The notes beneath the pieces were generated by a model, which saw nothing but the letters and a program-made list of their open reading frames with translations, did not search any database and was not told where the DNA came from. Below, in pieces: positions 34,022 to 42,225 of a stretch of 64,000 nucleotides of DNA. Position numbers and translations under genes: made by a program. The DNA lies in assembly GCA_022819945.1 (NCBI GenBank), contig JAJEGI010000108.1, positions 164,202-228,201 of the forward strand, given 5' to 3'. Positions within the stretch are counted from its first letter, which is position 1, and every line of letters starts with the position of its first letter. The DNA comes from Candidatus Poribacteria bacterium. Its GTDB lineage: Bacteria > Poribacteria > WGA-4E > WGA-3G.

Positions 34022-34075
34022 GTTTGTGCCTAAGATCCGGTGCGGTTTCAAACCGCACCCTACCGGGTCTGGGGA
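34022..34075. repeat. GATCCGG-family dispersed palindrome
   Basis: GTTTGTGCCTAAGATCCGGT-GCGGTTTCAAACCGCACC then GGGTCTGGGG. The first 20 bases are identical to 58393-58412. Confidence 0.75.
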
Positions 34076-34087
34076 AAATAAGGAAAT

Positions 34088-34114
34088 GCAGGCGGGGTTT
34101 AAAACCCCGCCTGC
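34088..34114. repeat. GC-rich palindrome (TGCAGGCGGGGTTT family)
   Basis: GCAGGCGGGGTTT-A-AAACCCCGCCTGC, 13 bases after the preceding GATCCGG-family unit. Confidence 0.85.
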
Positions 34115-34135
34115 GATGGAGCTCAATAATTCACG

Positions 34136-36079
34136 CTACCTATAGGATGTTATATCCCATAAATAGATGACGCCGTCAGAACCGCCGCTTGCGAGCAGGC
34201 TGCTATCAGGCGAAAAGGCGAGAGATTGGATACCACGCTTGTGTCCAGTGAACGTTGCAATAGGTTTTCCGATCGCTATATCCCATATCTGAACCGTCGG
34301 TTGCCGTCCACTCATACCGACAGCAATACGGGTTCCCTCCGGTGAAAACGCGAGACAGGTTACATTTACTGTACTGAGTGTAGCGATATCTTGCCAAGCT
34401 TTTGTGGATCGGATATCAGTTCTGCCGGCACTCGTCGCGAGAAGGGTGCCATCTGGTGAGAATGCTATGGCTTTGACTTCACTGAGATGTTTAAAGGTCG
34501 CAATATTTTCACCCGTTGTAACATCCCATACCTGAGCCGTTCTATCTTCAACACTATCCAGCGAGAAAAGGGTATAAGTGATACCATCTTGACCGTCCTG
34601 TTCCTCCCAATTGCGGCTCCCAGTACTCACCAGAAGGGTGCCATCCGGTGAGAAAGATAGTGCGCTAATGGGACCTACATGATAACCGGACAATGTCTGA
34701 TGAAGTTCCCCGGATCCGACATCCCAGATTCTGACCTTTTTGTCTTTTCCGCCGGTCGCTAACAGTGTCGCATCGTCCGACACTTCAGCAGCTATAACAC
34801 GTGTCTCATGCGGAAAGCGGGTGACAGTTTCCGCGTCCCAAAGTTTGACTGCCTTATCGGGCATGATGCTAATCCCAAGGGCGTCTCCTTCAGATGAGAG
34901 TGCCATGGTCTTCGTGTATCCACCCGTACTTGTGAGTGTTTTGACCTTCACTCCAGTTTCAATATCCCGTACGCTAATTGTCCCGTCCCTGCCGAGACTG
35001 GTGAGGTATTTTCCGTCGGGTGAAAATTCGATATGTCCGCGCTCTGATGTATGTTGTGCGGGGGGTTTCCTCGCGTTTTTGCGAACCCACGCTTTCGTAT
35101 CAGGCGTAAGCACGATAGGTGCCCCATTCTCAACCCGAAATACATAAACAACATCGTCGGAGAAGTACGCTGCGACAAGCGTGCTATCCGGTGAAAAAGC
35201 GATAGATTTAGCCGATTCTGCCTCGGTAACAGACCAACGCAGTTCTCCAAGTGCGATGCCCCACAATTTAATATCTCGATCCTGATTGATACCCCCTGTT
35301 GCCAAAAGTTTACCGTCGGGTGAAAACGCGATGCAACGAATGCCGCCTTCATTATAAGATGTGGTGTAACCGCTCGGAAAGGTGACATCTTTATGGTAAT
35401 CCGGGTGCGCAAAAGATCGGAGCTGCTTTCCAGTTTCAACGTCCCATAGCTTCGTGGTCGCGTCCATACCGGCTGTAGCCAAGTGTCTACCATCTGGCGA
35501 AAACAGGACGACTCGGACGGCATCTTCATGTTCAAATGTGAAACGGATTGCCTTATTCGCAACGTCCCATAATGTAGCACTATTGTCCGAGCTGCCGACT
35601 GCTAAAAGTTTGCCATCGGGTGAGAATTCAACGGAGGTTACGGCACCGCTATGAAGAAAGATGGGGAGATCTGCTTCAACGTTTTCAGTAAAAACGTTCC
35701 ACACTGTTACGCTACCGTCCCTATATCCGATAGCGACTTGGGTACTATCGGGTGAAAAGGTAACTGCTGATGGGATAAGCTTACGTTCAGAGGTAAGCAA
35801 CGACAAAAATTCATCGGTGTAAGCGGAATAGAGCCATACACCGACGCTGGATGCGACAGCCGTGAGACTTCCATCCGGTGACACTGCGACATGGGACCCA
35901 CTGCCTCTGCCGAATCGCGCAACCGCATCGGGTGGTAAAGCGATCGTGGTTTCTTTGGGATAGGTATTTGCTAAAACTTTTGGATCTATCTCTATTGGTT
36001 TAGTTGGCTCTTTGTCGTCAGCTAAAACGATTGAATAGGCAAGGAGTAGTGTCAGAATTGATAGTATATATTTAGGCAT
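34136..36079 (-). CDS. Secreted WD40-repeat protein
   Basis: A 647-residue protein with a signal peptide (YILSILTLLLAYSIVLADD). About a dozen WD40 units follow, many with the Phe-Ser-Pro-Asp-Gly start and a closing Trp-Asp: VEFSPDGKLLAVGSSDNSAT, VLFSPDGRHLATAGMDATTK, IAFSPDGKLLATGG, LAFSPDSSLLASGGSDGVIY. This would make one double-ring or two seven-bladed propellers. Periplasmic or surface location is predicted. It is monocistronic, flanked by palindromic repeats on both sides; the AAAGGAAC site precedes the ATG. Binding partner unknown. Confidence 0.9.
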   Translation of the reverse strand: MPKYILSILTLLLAYSIVLADDKEPTKPIEIDPKVLANTYPKETTIALPPDAVARFGRGSGSHVAVSPDGSLTAVASSVGVWLYSAYTDEFLSLLTSERKLIPSAVTFSPDSTQVAIGYRDGSVTVWNVFTENVEADLPIFLHSGAVTSVEFSPDGKLLAVGSSDNSATLWDVANKAIRFTFEHEDAVRVVLFSPDGRHLATAGMDATTKLWDVETGKQLRSFAHPDYHKDVTFPSGYTTSYNEGGIRCIAFSPDGKLLATGGINQDRDIKLWGIALGELRWSVTEAESAKSIAFSPDSTLVAAYFSDDVVYVFRVENGAPIVLTPDTKAWVRKNARKPPAQHTSERGHIEFSPDGKYLTSLGRDGTISVRDIETGVKVKTLTSTGGYTKTMALSSEGDALGISIMPDKAVKLWDAETVTRFPHETRVIAAEVSDDATLLATGGKDKKVRIWDVGSGELHQTLSGYHVGPISALSFSPDGTLLVSTGSRNWEEQDGQDGITYTLFSLDSVEDRTAQVWDVTTGENIATFKHLSEVKAIAFSPDGTLLATSAGRTDIRSTKAWQDIATLSTVNVTCLAFSPEGTRIAVGMSGRQPTVQIWDIAIGKPIATFTGHKRGIQSLAFSPDSSLLASGGSDGVIYLWDITSYR

Positions 36080-36105
36080 CGGTGTGTTCCTTTTTGAACT
36101 TTAGC

Positions 36106-36189
36106 ACTGCAGGCGGGGTTTTAAACCCTGAAGAAATACGCAGAAATACCCAAGCAAAACCCTGCAGCAGTGGGAGCTGCGTAAGTCCT
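36106..36189. mobile_element. AGGACTTACGCA-family element, left end missing
   Basis: Contains the central CACTGCAGGCGGGGTTTTAA half-palindrome, AAACCCTGAAGAAATACGCA, a right arm CAAGCAAAACCCTGCAGCAG, and the intact right end TGCGTAAGTCCT (36178-36189). No left AGGACTTACGCA is present. It lies in the 391-base gap between the WD40 and first permease genes; the rest of the gap holds a second palindrome (36301) and an ECF-type promoter (36375). Confidence 0.7.
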
Positions 36190-36300
36190 AAGTAATTATA
36201 AAGAGGTAGATTTTTAACAAAAAGGTTTAAAAATCAGTGCAATCACTGGTACTATTCTAACATACTTATAAAAAACAAGAAAAACCTTTCGGCTTTAGGC

Positions 36301-36333
36301 ACTGCAGGCGGGGTTTTAAACCCCGCCTGCAGT
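36301..36333. repeat. GC-rich palindrome (TGCAGGCGGGGTTT family)
   Basis: ACTGCAGGCGGGGTTT-T-AAACCCCGCCTGCAGT, a perfect 16+1+16 inverted repeat upstream of the permease array. Confidence 0.9.
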
Positions 36334-36374
36334 GGGCGATAGTCCTGTCTTTTGGCTTCATGTGAAACTTGTTT

Positions 36375-36401
36375 AAACCTATTTCCGTTAATCCTGTCAA
36401 A
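36375..36401 (+). promoter_or_regulatory. ECF-type promoter-like sequence upstream of permease 1
   Basis: AAACCT (36375-36380), exactly 15 bases, then GTCAAA (36396-36401). The AAC core at -35 and GTC at -10 are typical of ECF sigma promoters, and the spacing is the same as in the copies at 37878, 39295 and 39389. Confidence 0.4.
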
Positions 36402-36470
36402 TATCCCCGTGTTCTTAATGACACATCAAAAGATACACCAATAGATACGCTAAAATACTTAGGAGGAAAT

Positions 36471-37772
36471 ATGCGTTTAGTTGAAGGGCTATCTATTGGG
36501 ATCGCTGCGATTCGTGCGAACAAGATGCGTTCGTTACTGACGATGTTAGGCATTATCATCGGTATTGCGGCGGTCCTGGCAATGATAGCCATCGGTGATG
36601 GCGCGAAAGAAATTGTAATACAAGATGTACAAAAGTTAGGTGGTGCGACACGCATCACACTTTATCATACATCCTATAAACGGGAAAATAATAGATGGGT
36701 CCGCATCCGTAGCAGTGAATACATGGACTATGAAGATGTGTTGGCAATCGAGGCAGAATGTCCATCCGTGAGTGCAGTTACGCCTCGACTTTCCGACTGG
36801 AGAGGCGTTCTGTTTCAAACCGCAGATGGTAGTGAAGCCTATGCCGGTTATAACGGCGTAGATGCTACCTATACAACCGCAATGGATTGGGGTGTTAACA
36901 CGGGACGCTTCATTACAGATGAGGATGTTGAAAACGCAGCAAGGATCTGTGTGTTGGGCGATGAACTGGCGACCGAACTGTTCGGTAACACATCTCCCAT
37001 CGGACAAGAAATCAAAATTGTAAAAAGGATTCGTTACCGCGATCAATGGGGACGGAGCGCGAGAAGGCGATCCACCGAACGCCTCACGGTTGTTGGTACA
37101 ATGGTGCAAAGGGGTACCAGTCTCCAGTTTGGCTGGTGCTACGATAACCTCGCTTTTATCCCGATAACAACCGTACAAGAACGTTTCACGGGTAACGATA
37201 GGATTGACGATATTATGGTTTTCGCCAATACCGTTGACGTTATCCCGAAAGCGATTGAAGAGGTGCGAACAGTCATCAGAAAACGACATAGGGACGAAGA
37301 TGACTTTGTTAGAATTCGGGCGATGCGTTCCGGCATGGCACAGTTAGAAAAAATCAGCAAGGTGATTAAAGTCGCCTTAGGGAGTATCGCCGGATTTTCG
37401 CTCCTCGTCGGTGGCATCGGTATTATGAACATGATGCTCGTCGCTGTGAGTGAACGGACGCGTGAGATCGGCTTGCGGAAGGCACTCGGTGCGAAACCGT
37501 TCGATATTTTGGCGCAGTTCCTAATGGAAGCCGTGGCAATGTGTGCTGTCGGCGGTGCGATCGGTGTTGGGTTAGGCATCTTTGCTGGCGAAGGGATGGC
37601 GATGCTCGCTGTCAAAATCGCTAAAATTGTGCCTGAATGGCCCTCCGTTGTCTCTATGGAGTGGATATTGGTCTCGGTCTCGTTCTCCGCGGCGATCGGT
37701 ATTTCGTTTGGATTGTACCCTGCCATAAAAGCCTCTATGCTCCAGCCGAAGGAGGCTCTACGGACAGACTAA
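36471..37772 (+). CDS. MacB/FtsX-type ABC transporter permease 1
   Basis: ATG at 36471 with a strong TAGGAGGAAAT; the longer frame from 36369 is not used. The 433-residue protein has a MacB_PCD domain: helix 1 at about 18-42 (MRSLLTMLGIIIGIAAVLAM), a large periplasmic domain to about 285, and three C-terminal helices (SIAGFSLLVGGIGIMNMMLV, AVAMCAVGGAIGVGLGIFAG, SMEWILVSVSFSAAIGISFG). The coupling motif SERTREIGLRKALGA is intact. It is the first of four tandem paralogues. In MacAB-type machines the permease transmits cytoplasmic ATP hydrolysis to periplasmic movement with a MacA-like adaptor; no ATPase gene is present here. Confidence 0.93.
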   Translation: MRLVEGLSIGIAAIRANKMRSLLTMLGIIIGIAAVLAMIAIGDGAKEIVIQDVQKLGGATRITLYHTSYKRENNRWVRIRSSEYMDYEDVLAIEAECPSVSAVTPRLSDWRGVLFQTADGSEAYAGYNGVDATYTTAMDWGVNTGRFITDEDVENAARICVLGDELATELFGNTSPIGQEIKIVKRIRYRDQWGRSARRRSTERLTVVGTMVQRGTSLQFGWCYDNLAFIPITTVQERFTGNDRIDDIMVFANTVDVIPKAIEEVRTVIRKRHRDEDDFVRIRAMRSGMAQLEKISKVIKVALGSIAGFSLLVGGIGIMNMMLVAVSERTREIGLRKALGAKPFDILAQFLMEAVAMCAVGGAIGVGLGIFAGEGMAMLAVKIAKIVPEWPSVVSMEWILVSVSFSAAIGISFGLYPAIKASMLQPKEALRTD

Positions 37773-37804
37773 ACTCAGACTGTTCAAATAACATCTGTTC
37801 TCAT

Positions 37805-37840
37805 AGGCGCGCTCGGAAAGCGCGCCTTATTTTTTGTTTT
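37805..37840 (+). terminator. Rho-independent terminator after permease 1
   Basis: GGCGCGCT (37806-37813), loop CGGAA, AGCGCGCC (37819-37826), then TTATTTTTTGTTTT. This separates permease 1 from permease 2, which has its own ECF-like promoter. Confidence 0.88.
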
Positions 37841-37877
37841 TATCCGAGAAGCCACATTAATCTCAGAATCCGAAAAT

Positions 37878-37904
37878 AAACTTATTTTGCTTAATTGCGT
37901 CTAA
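37878..37904 (+). promoter_or_regulatory. ECF-type promoter-like sequence upstream of permease 2
   Basis: AAACTT (37878-37883), 15 bases, GTCTAA (37899-37904), directly after the terminator of permease 1. Confidence 0.5.
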
Positions 37905-37962
37905 TGAGAGCAGGCAAAGTGATTGTATGAATGCATAATCTCAAAGGATTTGGAAATACTAT

Positions 37963-39267
37963 ATGCGTCTAATTGAAGGACTCTCTATTGGAATCTCCGC
38001 CATCCGTGCGAACAAGATGCGCTCGTTGCTCACAATGCTCGGTATTATCATCGGTGTCGCCGCGGTGCTCGCCATGATTGCAATCGGTGACGGTGCGAAG
38101 ATAATCGTGCTAAAAGATGCACAGAAATTAGGCGGCGCGAACCAGTTCACGATGTATCGCACGTGGTATAAGCAAGTAGCGGGTGGAAGGTGGACCCGCA
38201 TCCGGAGCAACGAATACATGGAATACGGTGATGTACTCGCGATTGAAGCCGAATGTCCGTCGGTAAGTGCCGTCACGCCGCGAATCCCGGAATGGCGAGG
38301 TTCGTTAATCCAAGCTGCTGGCGGTTCCGAGACCCGTGCGGGTTACAACGGCGTAGATGCTACCTATAAAATGGCAATGGATTGGGATGTTCAAGCGGGT
38401 CGTTTTATCACAAAAGAAGATGTGGAACAAGCGACAACCATCTGTGTGTTGGGTGATGAAGTCGCCACTACTTTGTTCGGTAATAAATCGCCTTTAGGAC
38501 AAGAGATTAAAATCGCGAAAGGGAGTGGTCGTTACGACAAATGGGGTCGCAGAGACAGCAAACGTTCTACGGAACGGTTCACGGTCGTTGGGACGATGAT
38601 GCCGCGAGGTAGGAGTCTACGTTTCGGTTGGAGTTATGATAACCTCGTCTTTATACCGATTTCTACAGTCCAAGAACGCTTCACTGGCAATGATCGGATT
38701 CAGGACATCGTCGTCTATGCACATACCGTCGAAGATGTGCCGAAGGCGATTGAGGAGGTAAAAACTGTTATCCGAAAACGGCATAAGGGTCAAGACGATT
38801 TCGTCAGATTTTTCGAGATGCGCTCCGGCATGGCACAGTTAGAGAAAATCAGTAAAATGATTAAAATTGCTTTGGGCAGTATCGCAGGATTCTCACTCCT
38901 TGTGGGTGGCATCGGTATTATGAACATGATGCTCGTCGCTGTGAGTGAACGGACACGTGAGATCGGTTTACGGAAGGCACTCGGTGCGAAACCCTTCGAT
39001 ATTCTGGCGCAGTTCTTGATGGAAGCCATTATTATATGCAGTGTCGGCGGTGCGATCGGCATTGGGTTGGGGATGTTCGCTGGCGAGGGGATGGCGATGC
39101 TCGCTGTCAAAATCGCTAAAATTGTACCCGAGTGGCCCGCTGTTATTTCGACACAATGGATTTTAATTTCGGTATCATTTTCGGCTGTGATCGGTATCTT
39201 GTTTGGGTTATATCCTGCAGTAAAAGCGTCGGCACTTTCGCCGATTGAAGCCCTCCGCACGGAATAA
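37963..39267 (+). CDS. MacB/FtsX-type ABC transporter permease 2
   Basis: A 434-residue close paralogue of permease 1: near-identical N-terminus (MRLIEGLSIGISAIRANKMR), helix 1 (SLLTMLGIIIGVAAVLAMIA), periplasmic MacB_PCD domain and the C-terminal three-helix unit with SERTREIGLRKALGAKPFDI. Only a weak ribosome site (AAAGGATTTGG) is seen before the ATG. It has its own ECF-like promoter and follows a terminator, so it may be regulated separately from permease 1. It ends LSPIEALRTE, the family's usual coupling tail. Confidence 0.93.
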   Translation: MRLIEGLSIGISAIRANKMRSLLTMLGIIIGVAAVLAMIAIGDGAKIIVLKDAQKLGGANQFTMYRTWYKQVAGGRWTRIRSNEYMEYGDVLAIEAECPSVSAVTPRIPEWRGSLIQAAGGSETRAGYNGVDATYKMAMDWDVQAGRFITKEDVEQATTICVLGDEVATTLFGNKSPLGQEIKIAKGSGRYDKWGRRDSKRSTERFTVVGTMMPRGRSLRFGWSYDNLVFIPISTVQERFTGNDRIQDIVVYAHTVEDVPKAIEEVKTVIRKRHKGQDDFVRFFEMRSGMAQLEKISKMIKIALGSIAGFSLLVGGIGIMNMMLVAVSERTREIGLRKALGAKPFDILAQFLMEAIIICSVGGAIGIGLGMFAGEGMAMLAVKIAKIVPEWPAVISTQWILISVSFSAVIGILFGLYPAVKASALSPIEALRTE

Positions 39268-39294
39268 CACTGCGCCAACACAATACAGAATACT

Positions 39295-39321
39295 AAACCG
39301 ATTCCAGGTGATTGCGTCTAA
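39295..39321 (+). promoter_or_regulatory. Weak ECF-type promoter-like sequence upstream of permease 3
   Basis: AAACCG (39295-39300), 15 bases, GTCTAA (39316-39321). ATTGCGTCTAA is shared with the promoter at 37878. Confidence 0.3.
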
Positions 39322-39388
39322 CAAAGTGGTCAGTTTTATGAAAATCGCAATTCAGACTCGCCTCGAAAAAAATTGTTGCAAAAAAAGT

Positions 39389-39415
39389 GAACTTTGTTTA
39401 CGCTTCTTTGTCTAA
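39389..39415 (+). promoter_or_regulatory. ECF-type promoter upstream of permease 3
   Basis: GAACTT (39389-39394), 15 bases, GTCTAA (39410-39415). This is close to the sigma-E/ECF textbook consensus, 39 bases before the ATG. Confidence 0.55.
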
Positions 39416-39454
39416 AAGTTAAGTATAGAAACACACTTAATTGGGAGGCGAGAA

Positions 39455-40756
39455 ATGCGTATATTTGAAGGGTTATCTGTTGGAGTCGCCGCGATTCGGA
39501 GCAATAAGTTGCGCTCCTTGCTGACGATGCTTGGGATTATCATCGGTGTGGCTGCGGTGCTGGCGATGATCGCTATTGGTGATGGTGCCAAAGCGATTGT
39601 GCTGCAAGACGCGCAGAAGTTGGGCGGTGTGAATCAGTTCACGATGTACCGCAGTTCTTATAAACGGGTTGGAAGCCGTTGGATGCCGAATCGGAGCAAC
39701 GAATACTTTGAGTTTGAAGACGTATTGGCAATCGAGGCGGAATGTCCATCTGTGAAGGTTGTTGTGCCGCGAATCCCGGAATGGCGAGGTGTTCTCGTCC
39801 AAGTCGCTGATGGTTCTGAATCCCGAACAGGCTATAACGGTGTCAACTACACGTTCGCGGAAGCGATGGATTGGGACATTCAACAAGGTAGATTTATTTC
39901 TGAAGAAGACATTGTAAACGAGACAAAAGTCTGTGTGTTAGGTACAGAGGTCGTGATGGCCTTATTCGGTAACGCCTCACCGATAGGGCAAGAAATTAAG
40001 ATTAGCAGAGGCGGTGATCGGTATAGCCGGTACGGGCGGAAGGAAGAAAATCGCTTAACGGAGCGGTTTACGGTCGTCGGAACGATGGCGCCCCGAGGAC
40101 GAAGCCTTCGATTTGGGTGGAATTTGGATGACATGATCTTTCTGCCACTGACCACAACACAGAAACGTTTCACGGGCAATGATAGGATTATGATGCTTTC
40201 AGTCCACGCGAATACCGTTGAAGAGGTGCCCCAAGCGATTGAAGAGGTGAAAGCGGTTCTGCGGAAACGGCATAAGAACCAAGACGATTTCTTTTCGCTC
40301 AGGGATATGCGCGAAGGTATGGCGCAATTGGAGAAAATCGGGAAGGTCATAAAAATTGCGTTGGGGAGTATTGCGGGGTTCTCGCTTCTCGTCGGTGGCA
40401 TCGGTATTATGAATATGATGTTGGTTGCTGTAACCGAGCGGACGCGTGAGATCGGTCTCCGAAAAGCAGTCGGTGCAAAACGTGCAGACATTCTGATACA
40501 GTTTTTAATCGAAGCGATTGGGATGTGTGCAGTCGGGGGTGCTATCGGTGTTCTGGTGGGCATGTTCGCTGGAGAAGGGATGGCAATTCTTGCCGTTAAA
40601 ATCGTCAAAATTGTGCCTGAATGGCCCTCGGTGATCTCAACACAGTGGATACTGATTTCTGTGTCATTTTCAGCGATAATCGGTATCTCCTTCGGGTTGT
40701 ATCCTGCAATAAAGGCTTCAGCACTCTCACCGATTGAAGCGCTCCGTACAGATTAG
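39455..40756 (+). CDS. MacB/FtsX-type ABC transporter permease 3
   Basis: A 433-residue third paralogue with the same layout: MRIFEGLSVGVAAIRSNKLR, one N-terminal helix, a periplasmic domain (FGWNLDDMIFLPLTTTQKRF) and the C-terminal helices with TERTREIGLRKAVGAKRADI. GGGAGGCG lies just before the ATG. It is followed after only 12 bases by permease 4, so these two are probably cotranscribed with the adaptor gene. Periplasmic-domain differences from permeases 1 and 2 suggest different cargo or assembly in hetero-oligomers. Confidence 0.93.
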   Translation: MRIFEGLSVGVAAIRSNKLRSLLTMLGIIIGVAAVLAMIAIGDGAKAIVLQDAQKLGGVNQFTMYRSSYKRVGSRWMPNRSNEYFEFEDVLAIEAECPSVKVVVPRIPEWRGVLVQVADGSESRTGYNGVNYTFAEAMDWDIQQGRFISEEDIVNETKVCVLGTEVVMALFGNASPIGQEIKISRGGDRYSRYGRKEENRLTERFTVVGTMAPRGRSLRFGWNLDDMIFLPLTTTQKRFTGNDRIMMLSVHANTVEEVPQAIEEVKAVLRKRHKNQDDFFSLRDMREGMAQLEKIGKVIKIALGSIAGFSLLVGGIGIMNMMLVAVTERTREIGLRKAVGAKRADILIQFLIEAIGMCAVGGAIGVLVGMFAGEGMAILAVKIVKIVPEWPSVISTQWILISVSFSAIIGISFGLYPAIKASALSPIEALRTD

Positions 40757-40768
40757 GAGGCACACTAA

Positions 40769-42085
40769 ATGAATCTAATTGAATGTATCATTTTAGGAAT
40801 TTCGAGTTTGCGGCGAAATCCGCTTCGTTCCGCGTTGACAATTTTAGGGATTATCGTCGGTGTCGGTTCTGTGGTCAGTATGGTATCCGTTGGTGACGGG
40901 TCAAGTGCCATGGTTCTGCGAGAAATTGAGCGGACGGGTGGCACGAAAATTATTGAAATCTACAAAGACGATTGGGACAAACAGTCGGGGACGCTGAGTC
41001 GTGCGGCTGGGGAGGCTGTACGCGGCAGGGGTCGCTGGAAAAGGAACCGCGCCGAGGATTTGGAAACCGAAGATGCTTTTGAGATTTTAAAGCATGCGCG
41101 CGGTGTTATTGATGTCGTCGCTGAGGATGATATGGGTGGTTGGAACGTCAATTACAAGGGACGCTCCAAAGAATCGCGTATCGTCGCATCGACTGCTGGA
41201 TATGACAGGTCGCATAATTGGTATACTTCGAGCGGTAGATTCTTCAGTGCTGAAGAGGTGGAAGCTGCGAGTAGTGTTGCTGTTATCGGTTCAAAAATAG
41301 CGGAAGAGGTTTTTCTGGAAGAGAACCCGGTTGGGAAAGAGATTAAAGCCTCACGTCCCTCGTATTGGCGTGGCAGGAGTGGACTTTATGAAGTCCGTCT
41401 CAAGGTCATCGGTGTGATGGAAGAGAAAGGCGACGCGATGGATACCTCTGGATGGGACGACCGGTTTATCATTCCGATAACGACGCTCCAACAGCGGTTC
41501 AAAGGGCGGCAAGATGTTGAACGCATCCGCGTTGAAGCGGTTGATGTTGATACTATCCCTACCGCGATCGTGGATGCGAAAGATATATTAGGGAGACAGC
41601 ATAACAACACAGGCGAAGAATATAACTATTGGACAGCTACAGAGGAATTAGCAACCGCGAATAAAGTCGGCTTGGTCATGAAAGCCTTGATGGGTGGCAT
41701 CGCTGGTATCGCGCTCATGGTGGCTGGTATTGGTGTGATGAATATCATGCTCGTTTCTGTCACGGATCGAACGCGGGAAATCGGGTTACGGAAAGCACTC
41801 GGTGCAACGCGACACGATATTTTAACGCAATTCTTGATTGAGGCATCTGTGCTGACACTTGCGGGCGGTATTCTTGGTGCGATTTTAGGGGTTTTCATGG
41901 GGCGCGGCACCGCTGCCCTCATCTCAAAGTTCGTCTGGGAAGGGAGCAATTGGCCCTCAGTCATTTCATTTGGAACGATGGTGATCGCCTTACTTGTCTC
42001 TGTCGCCATCGGTGTTTTCTTCGGATTGTATCCTGCCAACAAGGCGGCAAAACTTACACCCGTTGAGGCACTTCGTTCCGATTAG
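40769..42085 (+). CDS. MacB/FtsX-type ABC transporter permease 4
   Basis: A 438-residue, more divergent paralogue (TAGGAGGCACACTAA before the ATG). The N-terminal helix is LRSALTILGIIVGVGSVVSM. The periplasmic domain is Arg/Gly-rich at about residues 70-90 (EAVRGRGRWKRNRAEDLETE), unlike the others, and the C-terminal helices carry TDRTREIGLRKALGATRHDI. It ends KLTPVEALRSD. Because permease 4 differs most from 1-3, it may pair with one of them as a heterodimer rather than form a homodimer. The membrane-fusion gene begins 141 bases on. Confidence 0.93.
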   Translation: MNLIECIILGISSLRRNPLRSALTILGIIVGVGSVVSMVSVGDGSSAMVLREIERTGGTKIIEIYKDDWDKQSGTLSRAAGEAVRGRGRWKRNRAEDLETEDAFEILKHARGVIDVVAEDDMGGWNVNYKGRSKESRIVASTAGYDRSHNWYTSSGRFFSAEEVEAASSVAVIGSKIAEEVFLEENPVGKEIKASRPSYWRGRSGLYEVRLKVIGVMEEKGDAMDTSGWDDRFIIPITTLQQRFKGRQDVERIRVEAVDVDTIPTAIVDAKDILGRQHNNTGEEYNYWTATEELATANKVGLVMKALMGGIAGIALMVAGIGVMNIMLVSVTDRTREIGLRKALGATRHDILTQFLIEASVLTLAGGILGAILGVFMGRGTAALISKFVWEGSNWPSVISFGTMVIALLVSVAIGVFFGLYPANKAAKLTPVEALRSD

Positions 42086-42225
42086 TCACCTGAAGGTATC
42101 GCGGTTACAAACCGCTCCTACAGACGTAGTGAGGAATGGCTGTCAGCCTGAGGCTGTCAGCAGTCAGAAAGAGAACCTGATAGCCGAAGGCTGATGGCTG
42201 ACGGCTACTATAGGAGGGATTAGTT

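Noticed and set aside
33124..36333. Clustered GC-rich palindromes as a CRISPR array
   Set aside because: Units are dispersed among genes at irregular distances, are themselves palindromic and lack regular spacers; no cas genes are present.
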